From Pseudovibrio denitrificans JCM 12308 (GTDB lineage Bacteria > Pseudomonadota > Alphaproteobacteria > Rhizobiales > Stappiaceae): a stretch of 64,000 bases of DNA. The stretch spans positions 186,001-250,000 of the forward strand of contig NZ_BAZK01000008.1 of NCBI RefSeq assembly GCF_001310815.1. The letters run 5' to 3'. Positions 1 through 9,479 of this stretch are shown piece after piece. Position 1 is the stretch's first letter, and each line of letters begins with the position of its first letter. The notes under the pieces were generated by a model, which saw only the letters and a list, made by a program, of their open reading frames with translations, was not told the DNA's origin and did no database searches. Both the position numbers and the translations under genes were made by a program.

Positions 1-189
1 CGCAAGATCGCGAAGGATGCAGGCAGTTATGCCGGTCTGGTGCTTATTCTGGATGTAGGGTTGGAGAAGTCTGTTTCTGAGCATTACCTCAGCATCATTC
101 AGGAAGTGCTGAATGAAACCAAGACTCCGGAGCAAGCCATGGGTGAAATCCGTGCGCGCGCTCAAAAGGCAAAAGAGCAACAGGGCTAA
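1..189 (+). CDS. ABC sugar transporter substrate-binding protein (C-terminal end only)
   Basis: The window opens inside this reading frame; the last 62 codons are visible and end in TAA at 187-189. The visible tail is helical and charged, ending KAKEQQG, like the C-termini of family 1 extracellular solute-binding proteins. It lies 32 bases before two MalF/MalG-type permeases and an ATPase, the usual place for the binding protein of a carbohydrate importer. In the cell it would capture a sugar in the periplasm and hand it to the permease pair. The identification rests mainly on position, since no ligand-binding motif is within the visible part. Confidence 0.7.
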   Translation, partial: RKIAKDAGSYAGLVLILDVGLEKSVSEHYLSIIQEVLNETKTPEQAMGEIRARAQKAKEQQG

Positions 190-221
190 CCCCCTCAACG
201 CTTTCAGCAGAGTCTTAGCGC

Positions 222-1148
222 ATGACAGTACTATTGGAACAGGAGAGCGCGGCCCGCCGCGCCACTCCATCCTCCATCTTCGGCACGAGTTCCATTTTCG
301 GATGGATCATGGTGTTACCGGCCCTCAGCCTGTTCGCCCTGTTCATCCTCGTGCCGTTTATCCAAACACTCGTTTACTCGCTTTACAAATTCGGGCTCAC
401 ATCGCCCACCAAACAGTTTGTTGGTTTCTCTCATTACCTTGAGATCGTGCAGGACGATGTGTTCTGGATCGCGTTTGAAAACAACATCATCATCGCCATC
501 ACAGGCATCATTTTACAGATTGGCGTGGGCCTTTTGCTAGCAGCCATTCTGGATCGCGGCATCAAACGCGGGAAGAGCGTGATCAGCGCAATCATCTTCA
601 TGCCCATCGTCATCTCCACCATTGCCATTGGTCTGTTGTGGCGACTGGTGTTTGATCCCAACACGGGCATGATTGAAGAGCTGTTCTTCAACATGGGTTG
701 GTCAACTCCTATGCGTGGTTGGCTGGGCGACCCGGATATCGCCCTTTACGCCATCATCTTCGTGGGCTTCTGGCAGTACACCGGCTTTATGATGATTATC
801 CTGCTCGCTGCCATGCAAGGCATCCCGCGGGAGCTTTATGAGGCCGCAAAGCTGGACGGGGCGGGGCCGATCCTAAGCTTCTTCAACGTCACATTGCCAG
901 AGCTGCGCAACGTATTGATCGTGTGTGTTCTCATCACCGTCATCAGTGCCTTCAAAGTGTTTGATCTTGTTTATGTTCTCACCTCAGGCGGCCCTGGCAA
1001 CTCAACGCAAGTGATGGGCTCCTACATCGTCCAGAATGCCTTCACCATTGGACGCATGGGATATGCGAATGCTGTCTCCGTTGTCCTGCTGGTGATCGCT
1101 CTTGGGCTCGGCATTGTTCAGTTACGCACAAGCCGGAGGGACAGATGA
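222..1148 (+). CDS. ABC sugar transporter permease, MalF/UgpA type
   Basis: This 308-residue inner-membrane protein has about six hydrophobic segments, the first at residues 30-55. The cytoplasmic EAA loop is visible at about residues 207-230 (EAAKLDGAGPILSFF), the contact site for the ATPase. The length is normal for the carbohydrate uptake transporter-1 permeases. It is the first of a permease pair, and its stop overlaps the start of the next gene by four bases (ATGA), which suggests translational coupling. The substrate cannot be read from the sequence, but the glycosidase-like gene at the end of the operon points to a glycan or oligosaccharide. Confidence 0.9.
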   Translation: MTVLLEQESAARRATPSSIFGTSSIFGWIMVLPALSLFALFILVPFIQTLVYSLYKFGLTSPTKQFVGFSHYLEIVQDDVFWIAFENNIIIAITGIILQIGVGLLLAAILDRGIKRGKSVISAIIFMPIVISTIAIGLLWRLVFDPNTGMIEELFFNMGWSTPMRGWLGDPDIALYAIIFVGFWQYTGFMMIILLAAMQGIPRELYEAAKLDGAGPILSFFNVTLPELRNVLIVCVLITVISAFKVFDLVYVLTSGGPGNSTQVMGSYIVQNAFTIGRMGYANAVSVVLLVIALGLGIVQLRTSRRDR

Positions 1149-1969
1149 TCAAAATGCCCTTCAAAACACTCCGGCTCATGATGTACGTCTTCATCGGCGG
1201 CTACTGCGTGTTCATTCTTACACCACTCAGTTGGATGGTGTTCACTGCCTTTAAGAAACGCGGCGAGATCTTCGCCAATCCATCGGGCCTACCGAATGAG
1301 CTTTACTTCGGCAATTTTGAGCGGGTGTTCTCGTCTGGAATTGGAACCTATTTCCTCAACTCGCTGATCACCTCCGTGTTCTCGGTGACGGGTATCGTCG
1401 CAATCTCCACACTGGCGGCTTATGCTCTGGCTCGCATTCCGTTTAAGGGCCGCATGTGGGTCTATATGCTCATCGTGGCCTCCTATGCCGTGCCGCTTCA
1501 TGCCGTGCTGGTGCCCATGTTCCAACTGCTGGACGGCTTCGGGTTGCTGAATACGCTGGCGGGTTTGATCCTGCCTTACATCGCGTTTGGTATCCCGTTC
1601 ACCGTCATCCTGCTTTACGCGTTCTTTCTGGAGTTTCCCAAAGACCTTGAAGAGGCTGCCAAGCTGGATGGATGCTCGCAGCTGCGCACGGTGTTTTTCA
1701 TCGTGTTGCCGCTCTCAAAACCAGCTCTGCTCAGCGCAGCGATCTTTCAGGTGGTATTTGTCTGGAACGAGTTCCTCATCGCCCTTTTGATCCTCACCTC
1801 CAAAGAGGTGAAGACACTGCCCCTTGGGCTGACATCCTTCCAGGGCCAGTACTCCAGCGACTGGGGCGCAATCATGGCCGCGGTGCTGCTTTCGGCCTTG
1901 CCCATCGTTGCCCTGTATCTGGCCATGCAAAAGCATTTTGTTCGTTCTCTTACAGGAATGGGAAAATAA
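1145..1969 (+). CDS. ABC sugar transporter permease, MalG/UgpE type
   Basis: This 274-residue membrane protein pairs with the preceding permease. It has six predicted hydrophobic segments and a clear EAA loop (EEAAKLDGCSQLRTVFF) at about residues 173-190, the ATPase docking site. The start ATG overlaps the stop of the upstream permease by four bases, and the ATPase gene begins on the base after this stop codon, so the genes are surely one transcript. Family assignment to the MalG group of carbohydrate uptake permeases is firm; the transported sugar is unknown. Confidence 0.9.
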   Translation: MIKMPFKTLRLMMYVFIGGYCVFILTPLSWMVFTAFKKRGEIFANPSGLPNELYFGNFERVFSSGIGTYFLNSLITSVFSVTGIVAISTLAAYALARIPFKGRMWVYMLIVASYAVPLHAVLVPMFQLLDGFGLLNTLAGLILPYIAFGIPFTVILLYAFFLEFPKDLEEAAKLDGCSQLRTVFFIVLPLSKPALLSAAIFQVVFVWNEFLIALLILTSKEVKTLPLGLTSFQGQYSSDWGAIMAAVLLSALPIVALYLAMQKHFVRSLTGMGK

Positions 1970-3079
1970 ATGACGACACTAACTATTTCTAATCTCTGTA
2001 AGAGTTTTGGCGATGTAGACGTGCTGCATGACATCAATCTGGCTGTGCAAAGCGGTGAGTTTGTCGTGCTTGTGGGACCAAGCGGCTGCGGAAAATCGAC
2101 TCTCCTGAGGCTGATTGCCGGCCTTGAAGACATCATTGATGGCACCATCCAGATTGGTGAGCGTGTCATCAATGATGTCGAGGCCGACAAACGCGGCATC
2201 GCTATGGTGTTCCAATCCTACGCGCTCTACCCGCATATGAGCGTTGAGCAAAACATCGGCTTCTGTTTGCGCGTGGCCCGGCAACCTTCCGCATTGATCC
2301 GTGAGAAAGTACAGGACGTTGCGCAGACTTTGCAGATTGAGCAGCTGCTGAAACGCAAACCGGGGGAGCTTTCCGGTGGGCAGCGTCAGCGTGTTGCCAT
2401 TGGCCGCGCGATTGTTCGCGATCCGGATGTGTTCCTGTTCGACGAACCACTCTCTAATCTGGACGCCGAACTGCGCGTGCAGATGCGATTGGAGCTGATG
2501 AAGCTGCATAACAGGCTCAAGGCCACAATGATCTACGTAACCCACGATCAAGTGGAAGCACTGACCATGGCCGACAAGATTGTGGTGATGCGTGACGGGG
2601 TGATTGAGCAGGAGGGCACGCCCATCGAGCTCTTCAACAACCCATGTAACAAGTTCGTCGCTGGCTTCATCGGCACGCCCAAGATGAACTTCCTGCATGG
2701 CCACATCACAACCGTTACTGAGCAAAGCTTGCATCTGGAACTGGGCGAGGGCGTGGAGCTTGAGATTCCAAACCGTTGGCGCGGCCATGACGCTGTTGGG
2801 CGTGGTCGAAAGGTCTGTGTGGGCATCCGTCCCAATGAGGTGGTGGAAGGTGAGAGTGGTGTTTCCACTCTGCGCGGCACCATCAGCGTTGTTGAGCAAC
2901 TGGGCCGTGAGACGCTCTCGCACATGGTGTTGCCCAACAAGCAATACATCTCCGTTTTGGAGAACGGGCAACATTTTCATGAGCCCGGAACACCATGGAC
3001 TGTCTCTTTAAAACCCGAAGCCATTTATCTGTTTGACGAGCACGAGCAAACCATCGCGCTCACCAAGGAATTTGCATAA
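1970..3079 (+). CDS. ABC sugar transporter ATP-binding protein, UgpC/MsmK type
   Basis: This 369-residue cytoplasmic ATPase powers the importer. It shows Walker A (GPSGCGKST, about residues 35-43), signature LSGGQRQR, Walker B (VFLFDEP) and the switch histidine (YVTHDQ). The last 130 residues form the regulatory TOBE/OB region typical of MalK and UgpC, which explains the length above 350. Its ATG starts directly after the TAA of the permease gene, and its TAA overlaps the next ATG (TAATG). Proteins of this family can serve several importers, but the tight packing argues that it works with the two permeases here. Confidence 0.93.
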   Translation: MTTLTISNLCKSFGDVDVLHDINLAVQSGEFVVLVGPSGCGKSTLLRLIAGLEDIIDGTIQIGERVINDVEADKRGIAMVFQSYALYPHMSVEQNIGFCLRVARQPSALIREKVQDVAQTLQIEQLLKRKPGELSGGQRQRVAIGRAIVRDPDVFLFDEPLSNLDAELRVQMRLELMKLHNRLKATMIYVTHDQVEALTMADKIVVMRDGVIEQEGTPIELFNNPCNKFVAGFIGTPKMNFLHGHITTVTEQSLHLELGEGVELEIPNRWRGHDAVGRGRKVCVGIRPNEVVEGESGVSTLRGTISVVEQLGRETLSHMVLPNKQYISVLENGQHFHEPGTPWTVSLKPEAIYLFDEHEQTIALTKEFA

Positions 3080-5105
3080 TGACGAGAAGAACGCTGAATG
3101 ATCCGCTGTTGCTGCGGCAGGTGCATCTGGATTTTCATACTGGCCCGCAAGTCCCTGATATCGGGCTGCATTTTGATGAAGACGAGTTTGGCGATACCTT
3201 GGTGAAGGCGGGCGTACAATCCATCACCCTCTTCGCCAAGTGTCATCACGGCTATTCCTACCATCCGACCAAGGTCGGCAAACCACACCCGAACCTGAAA
3301 ACCAACCTGCTGCGCCGACAGATAGATGCCTGCAAAGCCCGGGGCATTGCCACACCCATTTATCTGAGCTGCGCATGGGATGAGCTGGCCTGCCATGAGC
3401 ATCCGGAATGGCGCGTGGTAGACGAACACGGCAAATGGATCACCACCGGCGGGATTGACCATCTTCAAGGACCGAGCTGGGGTATTCTGGACTTCGGAAC
3501 CAGCTATCTGGATTACCTTTGTGCCCAGATTGAAGAGGTGGCCCGGCTGTTTCCAAAAAACGATGGCATCTTCCTCGACATCTGCCACCAGTATGTGAGC
3601 CTCAGCTCACAAAGCATGGATGCATTGAAGGCCAAAGGGCTGGATTGGCAGAACACCGAACACCTGGTGCGCCATGCAGCAGATATGCGCGATGAGTTTT
3701 TGCGCAGAACCACAGCTGCCGCACGTTGTGTTCATGCAGACTTGCCAGTCTTTCACAACCACGGCCATGTAACCCGTGGCGACAGACGTATCCTTGGTTT
3801 CGACAGTCACCTGGAGATTGAGAGCCTGCCCACGGGCGGTTGGGGCTATGAGCACTTTCCGGTCTCCGCTCGCTATGCCGAAACCATCGGTGCCAAGTAT
3901 CTGGGCATGACGGGCAAGTTCCACACATTCTGGGGCGAGTTTGGCACCTACAAACCCGGCGATGCTCTGGAGCAGGAAAGCGCGATGATGCTGGCCTTCG
4001 GAGCAGGCAGCTCGGTAGGCGATCAGTTGCATCCCTCAGGCATTATTGACCAGACCACTTACGAGCGGATCGGGCAGGCTTTCAAGCTGATTGAGGACCG
4101 TGAGGCGTATCACTCTGGCAGCGAAGGCCTTGCCGAGATCGGAGTCCTGTCCGCTGAAGCCATCAATGATCCTTACACCATCCGCACTTGGCCAAAACAC
4201 GTGCCGGGAGACGAAGGCGTTGTGCGTCTGTTGTTGGAATGTCAGATGCAGTTTGATGTTCTGGATCGGAACTGCGACCTCAGCCCTTACAAACTCCTGA
4301 TCCTGCCTGATGAGGTGCAGGTGGATACTGATCTCAAGGCCAAGCTGGATGCCTATTTGGCAGATGGCGGTAAGTTACTTCTTTCCGGCAAAAGTGGCCT
4401 TGGCGAAGATGGGTTCCTGTTTGATATCGGCGCTGAGTATTGCGGCACCAGCCCGTTTGACGTGGACTACGCTCTTTTATCGGCACCGGAGTTTGGAGAT
4501 TCACCGAAAACACCGGTGTGCCTCTATGAAGGGTCTCAGCGGATCAGGGTGACAGATGGCACGTCTCTCGGAGATGTCTATGAGCCGTACTTTGCCCGGT
4601 CCATCAAACACTTCTGCGGGCACCAGCATACGCCGAACAGACGCGAAAAGTCGGGCTATGCGGTTGGCGTCAGCAAAGGGCAGATCACCTATCTCGCGCA
4701 TTCGGTCTTTTCAATCTACATGCAGAAGGGGCCTGTAGTTTTACTGGAGGCCCTGCGCAATCTCATTGGCTCTTTGCTGGAGGAGCCAATGGTCACCACC
4801 ACCCATGAGCCATGCCCGGTCTCAGGGTGATCCTACGTCACCAGCCGGAGAACAAGCGCTATTTGCTGCATACCTTGTTCTCGACTCCACGGCTGCGTGG
4901 CCAAAACAAGAGCACCAACATTGAAGTCATTCAGGAGAAAGTCCGGCTGCGCGACATCTCGCTGGATCTCAAGCTTCCCCGATCAATCACAGGTGCCGAG
5001 AGTGTGGATGCGGGCGAGGTAACGCTCAGCACAGTGGGTGGTATCCAGCGCCTCCTGATTGGCGAACTCAACGGACATGCTGTCGTTCCATTGAGTTACG
5101 CCTGA
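3079..5105 (+). CDS. Putative glycoside hydrolase-like protein (GHL6 / beta-galactosidase trimerisation type), frameshifted
   Basis: The first frame gives 583 residues ending at 4830; the rest of the protein (about 97 residues) continues in the -1 frame to the TGA at 5103-5105. One missing base near 4805-4830 explains this, and restoring it gives about 675 residues, a normal length for the group. The N-terminal half resembles the hypothetical glycosyl hydrolase 6 TIM-barrel family (start RQVHLDFHTGPQVPDIG), and residues 350-550 fit a class I glutamine-amidotransferase-like beta-galactosidase trimerisation domain. No secretion signal is seen, so it probably acts in the cytoplasm on the sugar imported by the upstream ABC system. 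The true substrate is unknown, and the break could also be a real mutation. Confidence 0.75.
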
Positions 5106-5129
5106 CGGGATGATTGCATCCTCTTTCAA

Positions 5130-5162
5130 ACCGGGAGGCCGCAGGTCTCCCGGTCTTTTTTT
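5130..5162 (+). terminator. Rho-independent terminator of the sugar uptake operon
   Basis: An eight-base GC-rich stem, ACCGGGAG at 5130-5137 and CTCCCGGT at 5147-5154, is followed by a run of seven T at 5156-5162. It sits 25 bases after the last stop codon of the ABC/glycosidase operon, as expected for its end. It also separates this operon from the convergent minus-strand gene. Confidence 0.9.
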
Positions 5163-5170
5163 GTGAAAAG

Positions 5171-5608
5171 CTAAAGCCCACTGAGCACCATGTGAGGTTC
5201 GCCATCAGAGGTCCTCTCGCTGGTCATGCCATCTGCATTCAATGTGCAAGTCACGCGGTGACGGAAGGAGGAGAAACTATCAAAACTCACTACATCCACC
5301 GCCTCATCAAACTGCAGTGTCAACCGCACCCTGCAAGCTGCGACTGAGCCCTGCACACCAAGAACTTCAGCATCAAACCGCTGACCAAGGTACTTGCCCT
5401 GAACTCTATCTCCGGGGCGCAGGTACAGCACGGGCGGACGATTGCCAACAGCAGCGTAAAGGGTGTTCCAGTCCCGATAACCATGCTGGTGGGCAATGAG
5501 TTCCAGTGTCTGGGAGTGCGAAATGGGTTCGCCGCGTTTTTCCAGCGCAGCACGCAATTGCTTTGCCTGCGCTTTTAACGCGGAAAGGGAAGGAAGAGAT
5601 CCATTCAT
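5171..5608 (-). CDS. Glyoxalase_8-domain (glyoxalase superfamily) protein
   Basis: This 145-residue protein begins with a helical region LKAQAKQLRAALEKRGEPISHSQTLEL followed by HQHGYRDWNTL, the hallmark of the small family annotated as 'glyoxalase superfamily protein' (Glyoxalase_8). The second half is a beta-rich stretch (PGDRVQGKYLGQRF) of unknown role. No catalytic function has been established that I can cite for the family, and the metal ligands of true glyoxalases cannot be placed with confidence. The gene is convergent with the sugar operon and ends just after that operon's terminator. It is 190 bases downstream of the aldolase-like gene and may be expressed alone. Confidence 0.7.
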   Translation of the reverse strand: MNGSLPSLSALKAQAKQLRAALEKRGEPISHSQTLELIAHQHGYRDWNTLYAAVGNRPPVLYLRPGDRVQGKYLGQRFDAEVLGVQGSVAACRVRLTLQFDEAVDVVSFDSFSSFRHRVTCTLNADGMTSERTSDGEPHMVLSGL

Positions 5609-5719
5609 GTCATAGCCTCAAACTATGCGGGATCAACTTGATGGGGCTCGCATTGCCACCAACCCGCTTGTTTAGGCTGATGTCGTCTCTCTTGTTTCAG
5701 GCTTCACCATGAGCAACTG

Positions 5720-5766
5720 CTCTGCGAGCGGCAGGGACCTGAACCCTTGCCGCGCAACCTACAGAG
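5720..5766. other. Strong long hairpin in an intergenic region (possible structured RNA)
   Basis: Within the 190-base gap between two minus-strand genes, CTCTG (5720-5724) pairs with CAGAG (5762-5766), and inside it GCGGCAGGG pairs with CCCTTGCCGC with one bulge, around a small ACCTGAA loop. There is no T-run on either side, so it is not an ordinary terminator. It could be part of a small RNA, a leader of the Glyoxalase_8 gene, or a processing site. I could not match it to a known RNA family from memory. Confidence 0.4.
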
Positions 5767-5800
5767 GAAGCCGGAAACTGTCAAACACTGAGACGAGGGC

Positions 5801-6982
5801 CTAGTAGAACTTGCCGCGCGCAGTTACATGCCAGAGCGTTTCCACCACACCGCCGCGCACACCAACATACCAGTCGTGCAGGTTACAGGTCGGGTCACAA
5901 TGCCCCGGTACCAGCTTGATCTTGTCGTTGATTTTCAAAGTGTTCTGCGGATCTTTGAGAACACCGTGTTCATCTGAATAATCAAGGCTCTGCAGATCTG
6001 GTCGCTCGAATACCTCAGGTGGGCCTGTGTCGATGCTGTGCGCCTTCAGACCAGCATCACACACAGCCTGACCATCAATGTCGGTGGACATGATTGAGGT
6101 CAGCAGAAAGAGCGCATGTTCAAAGGCAGGCAGATACTGACCATCTTTGTCTTTCACGCGGCGATAGTCTGCATCCATGAACAAATAGGATCCACATTGC
6201 AGCTCATTGAACACACCTGAAGCCGCTTCAAACGGATAAGAGCCAGTGCCTCCACCACCAACGATATCGCAATGGATCTCCTTGCTTTCCAGCAGATCAA
6301 CCGCATCCTTGGTGATGGTAATAGCCGTATCCATTAGAGCCTTTCGATCCGCGTACTCATAGGCATGTTGAGCCGCCCCCTGATAGGACTGGATGCCTGC
6401 AAAACGCAGGTTCGGTGCTGCAATGATCGCGGTCGCCAACTCCAGCACCGCTGCGCTGTCTGCCACACCGCAACGGCTGCCGCCGCAGTCCAGCTCCACC
6501 AGAACCTCCAACTCCGTACCTTGCTTCACGGCAGCCTCAGAAAGGGCCGCGATGTTGGGTAGGTTATCCGTGCAGACAAGAATACGCACGCCCAGTTTTG
6601 GCAGTTGAGCCAGACGGTCAATTTTATAAGGATCGCAAACCTCGTTGGACACCATGATGTCCGTGATGCCTGCTCTTGCCAGCGTTTCGGCCTCGCTCAC
6701 CTTCTGGCAGCACACGCCGCAAGCGTGGCCTTGCTCCATCTGCAATTTCGCGATCTCAGCAGATTTGTGCATCTTGCAGTGTGCTCGATGGCGGACGCCG
6801 TATTTGGCGATTTCATCCCGCATCTTCAAAAGGTTATGGTCGAAGGCATCCAGATCCACGATCAGCGCGGGCGTTTGCACCTCCTCTACTTTCATCCCAG
6901 GCAAAGCGGGGATGTCATAGCCAAGCGTGTACTGGGAGAAATCTGAGGTCACGGCGAAATCCTTGCAGCAGGCAGCGTTCAT
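5801..6982 (-). CDS. 3-hydroxy-D-aspartate aldolase-like / D-threonine aldolase family PLP enzyme (BhcC-like)
   Basis: The protein has about 393 residues from the ATG at 6980-6982 (a GTG three codons upstream is possible). It carries the alanine-racemase-like N-terminal PLP barrel with the lysine in HCKMHKS (about residue 70), and the C-terminal metal-binding segment GHCDPTCNLHDWYVG near residue 370. From memory it closely resembles the Paracoccus 3-hydroxy-D-aspartate aldolase, including the N-terminal GYDIPALPGM. That enzyme (BhcC) condenses glycine and glyoxylate in the beta-hydroxyaspartate cycle. The BhcA, BhcB and BhcD partners are not nearby, so D-threonine aldolase or D-serine dehydratase activity remains possible. 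It follows the E1-like gene on the same strand after 60 bases and is probably in its operon. Confidence 0.78.
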   Translation of the reverse strand: MNAACCKDFAVTSDFSQYTLGYDIPALPGMKVEEVQTPALIVDLDAFDHNLLKMRDEIAKYGVRHRAHCKMHKSAEIAKLQMEQGHACGVCCQKVSEAETLARAGITDIMVSNEVCDPYKIDRLAQLPKLGVRILVCTDNLPNIAALSEAAVKQGTELEVLVELDCGGSRCGVADSAAVLELATAIIAAPNLRFAGIQSYQGAAQHAYEYADRKALMDTAITITKDAVDLLESKEIHCDIVGGGGTGSYPFEAASGVFNELQCGSYLFMDADYRRVKDKDGQYLPAFEHALFLLTSIMSTDIDGQAVCDAGLKAHSIDTGPPEVFERPDLQSLDYSDEHGVLKDPQNTLKINDKIKLVPGHCDPTCNLHDWYVGVRGGVVETLWHVTARGKFY

Positions 6983-7002
6983 TAAGCGCACTGATCAAAA
7001 CA

Positions 7003-7033
7003 GCAGAAGCAATGCACCACACATCGCTTCTGC
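7003..7033 (-). repeat. Intercistronic inverted repeat between the E1-like and aldolase genes
   Basis: GCAGAAGC at 7003-7010 and GCTTCTGC at 7026-7033 form a perfect eight-base stem around a 15-base loop. It lies in the 60-base gap between the stop of the E1-like gene and the start of the aldolase gene. No T-tract follows, so it may stabilise or tune the downstream message rather than end transcription. Confidence 0.45.
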
Positions 7034-7042
7034 CATGCAAGC

Positions 7043-9440
7043 CTAACTTGCTTTGATGTAGCGAATCTTGCCGCCTGTCGAAATCGTTTCAGCTGCACGT
7101 AAAATCGACTGGGTGTCGATTCCGTAATGCGCATAAAGGTCAGCGATGGTGCCTGTCTGCCCAAAGTGCTCCACACCAAGCGTGCGGATACTATTGCCTT
7201 TAACGGCGCCCAACCATGCAAGCGTTGCTGGGTGGCCATCCAGAACAGTGATCAGCGAGCAGTTATCCGGCACATCATCAAACAGGCGTTCAATATGACT
7301 GCGCGCATGCAATGCACCGCGATCTCTCGCACGCTGTGCAGCTGTCCAGCCTGCATTGAGGCGGTCAGCGGAGGTGATGGCAAGCAGCCCCACATCACGG
7401 CGATCCTCTGCCATCAGGCCAACGGCGTTGATCGCTTCAGGTGCAACAGCACCAGTATATGCAATCACGATCTCCGCATTCGGCCCCGGCTTGCGAAGCC
7501 AATAGGCGCCATCGACAATATCCTGCTCTTCTTCCGGCGTGAAAGTGCGCAGAGGTTGTTCCAGCGGACGAGTGGAAAGACGCAGATAGATGGAGCCTCC
7601 GGTCTGATCCCGCAGCCAGGTACGCTCATCCGGATCACCCTCACCATCTCGCTGCATATAGTCGAACCCAAAGCGCATAATAGTTGCCAACTCATCCACA
7701 AAGGCAGGTTCAAACGCAGCAAGTCCATCCTGCGCCATCCCAATCAACGGCGTGCTGATGGATTGGTGCGCACCACCTTCCGGCGCCAGCGTCACACCGG
7801 ACGGCGTCGCCACCAGCATGAAGCGGGCATCCTGATAGCAGGCATAGTTCAGCTGGTCTGCAGCTCGCAAAATGAATGGATCGTAGACCGTGCCAATCGG
7901 CAGCAGGCGCTGACCGTTAATGCTGTGAGACAGCCCCAATGCGGAAAGCAGCAGGAACAGGTTGGATTCAGCGATGCCCAGCTCAATGTGCTGTCCTTGC
8001 GGAGAGAACGCCCATTTGAACGTTGAAGGGATCCGTTCCGCTTTGAACGTATCGGCCAGCTCTTCCTTGGCAAACAGTCCACGTTGGTTGACCCATGGAC
8101 CAAGGTTTGTAGAGACCGTCACATCCGGTGCTGTGGTGACAATATGCTTTGCCAGCTCATCATCCTGCTTGGAGATTTCATGCAGGATCTGACCAAACCC
8201 CATCTGGTTGAGAGCATCTTCTCCGCAGCATTGGGTGCAGGCAGATGTGCGGGAACTGGCACAGTCTTAGCAGAATACCGGCGACTGCCTTTGGAGAAGA
8301 AGGGCGCTTCAGCAACAAACTTTTCCAAGTCCTGCGGATCGGTAGCACTCTCCCACTTGTCCCACTCATGTCCTTCGCGGATACCTTCCAGCTTACGGTA
8401 CTCTTCTATCTGCTTGGACGTCATCAACCTGCATGATTGTCCTTGTGTCCAGCAAGAGGAAGACCAAAGCCTTTGACCGTGTAGCATAGGAAAAGAACGG
8501 GCCGATCATGCTTACCAGCCTCCTCAAAAGCTTCAATCAAGGAGGGTAGGTCATGACCACCCAGATTGCACATGAGCTTTGAAAGCTCTTCATCACTGCG
8601 GCGTTCGATCAGTTCAGTGACTTCACCTTGATCTCCCAGATCATCCAGCAGACGTTTACGCCATGCTGCTCCGCCCTGATAGGCGAGGGCGCAGTAAAGC
8701 TGGTTGGGGCACAGATCGATCCAATCACGCAGCTTGTTGCCACCCGGCTCTTTGAAAGCCTCTTCCTGCAGACTGCCATACTTGAGGGTCACCACGTCCC
8801 AACCGAAGTTGCGGAAGATGCTTTCGAACTTCTCCCAAAGCCCCTCACGGATCACCGCATCCAGAGACTGGCGATTATAATCCACGATCCACCAGCAGTT
8901 GCGCAGCCCGTGCTTCCAGCCTTCCAGCAATGCCTCGTAGATGTTGCCTTCATCCATCTCCGCATCGCCAACCAAAGAGATCATGCGACCTTCCGGTGCT
9001 TTGTTAAGACCGCCATGGGCCTTCACATAGTCTTGCACCAGTGAGGAAAACAGCGTTTGTGCGACACCAAGACCAACGGAGCCGGTTGAGAAGTCAACGT
9101 CATCAACGTCCTTGGTGCGTGATGGATAAGACTGTGCGCCATGAAATCCACGGAAGTTCTGCAGCTTCTCCAGGCTCTGGTTCCCGGCCAGATACTGGAT
9201 TGCATGAAAGATTGGCCCGGCATGGGGTTTCACGGCCACCCGATCCTGTGGGCGCAGGCTATGAAAATAGAGCGCAGTCATGATGGTGCTGATGGAGGCG
9301 CAGGAAGCCTGATGGCCGCCAACTTTCACATCACCAACATCAGCCCCACGCAGATGGTTGGCATTGTGAATGGTCCAGGAGGCAAGCCATCGCACACGGC
9401 TTTCCAGTGTTCCCAAAGTTTCCAGTGAAGCTGCGCTCAT
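7043..9440 (-). CDS. AceE/MdeB-like 2-oxoacid dehydrogenase E1 (transketolase superfamily), two frameshifts
   Basis: Three consecutive frames (about 9440-8424, 8487-8205 and 8203-7043) together make one thiamine-diphosphate enzyme of about 799 residues. The first part ends GHKDNHAG, the middle begins LMTSKQIEEY after restoring one T near 8436, and the third begins MGFGQILHE after restoring one base near 8215. The ThDP-binding region is visible as LVGDAEMDEGNIYEALLEGWKHGL with NRQSLD downstream, and the pyrimidine-binding half follows in part three (HIELGIAESN). Start ATG at 9438-9440 has a GGGGAG ribosome site five bases upstream. Homologues act on pyruvate or on 2-oxobutyrate/2-oxoglutarate from methionine breakdown. 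No E2 or E3 gene is near. One transcript with the aldolase gene is likely. Confidence 0.82.
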
Positions 9441-9462
9441 TAAACTCCCCGTCGGTTTCATT

Positions 9463-9479
9463 GGAATAATTATTATTCC
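9463..9479. promoter_or_regulatory. Perfect palindrome upstream of the E1-like/aldolase operon (candidate operator)
   Basis: GGAATAAT (9463-9470), a central T, and ATTATTCC (9472-9479) form a 17-base perfect palindrome 22 bases upstream of the E1-like start codon. AT-rich dyads in this position often bind Lrp- or GntR-type repressors. No regulator gene is adjacent, so the protein that binds is unknown. Confidence 0.55.

Noticed and set aside
1979-2980. 333-codon minus-strand open frame
   Set aside because: It mirrors the ABC ATPase gene and has a His/Gln-rich composition with no motif.
4800-4835. Programmed -1 frameshift in the glycosidase-like gene
   Set aside because: No slippery heptamer with a following stem is evident, and the same kind of break occurs in many unrelated genes, so sequencing error is simpler.
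5609-5800. tRNA, SRP RNA or 6S RNA in the gap with the long hairpin
   Set aside because: No cloverleaf, SRP GGAAG-type apical core or 6S-like central bubble could be placed; left as an unassigned hairpin.
7127-8026. 299-codon plus-strand open frame
   Set aside because: It lies antisense to the E1-like enzyme, has no recognisable domain or ribosome site, and reflects codon bias of the true gene.
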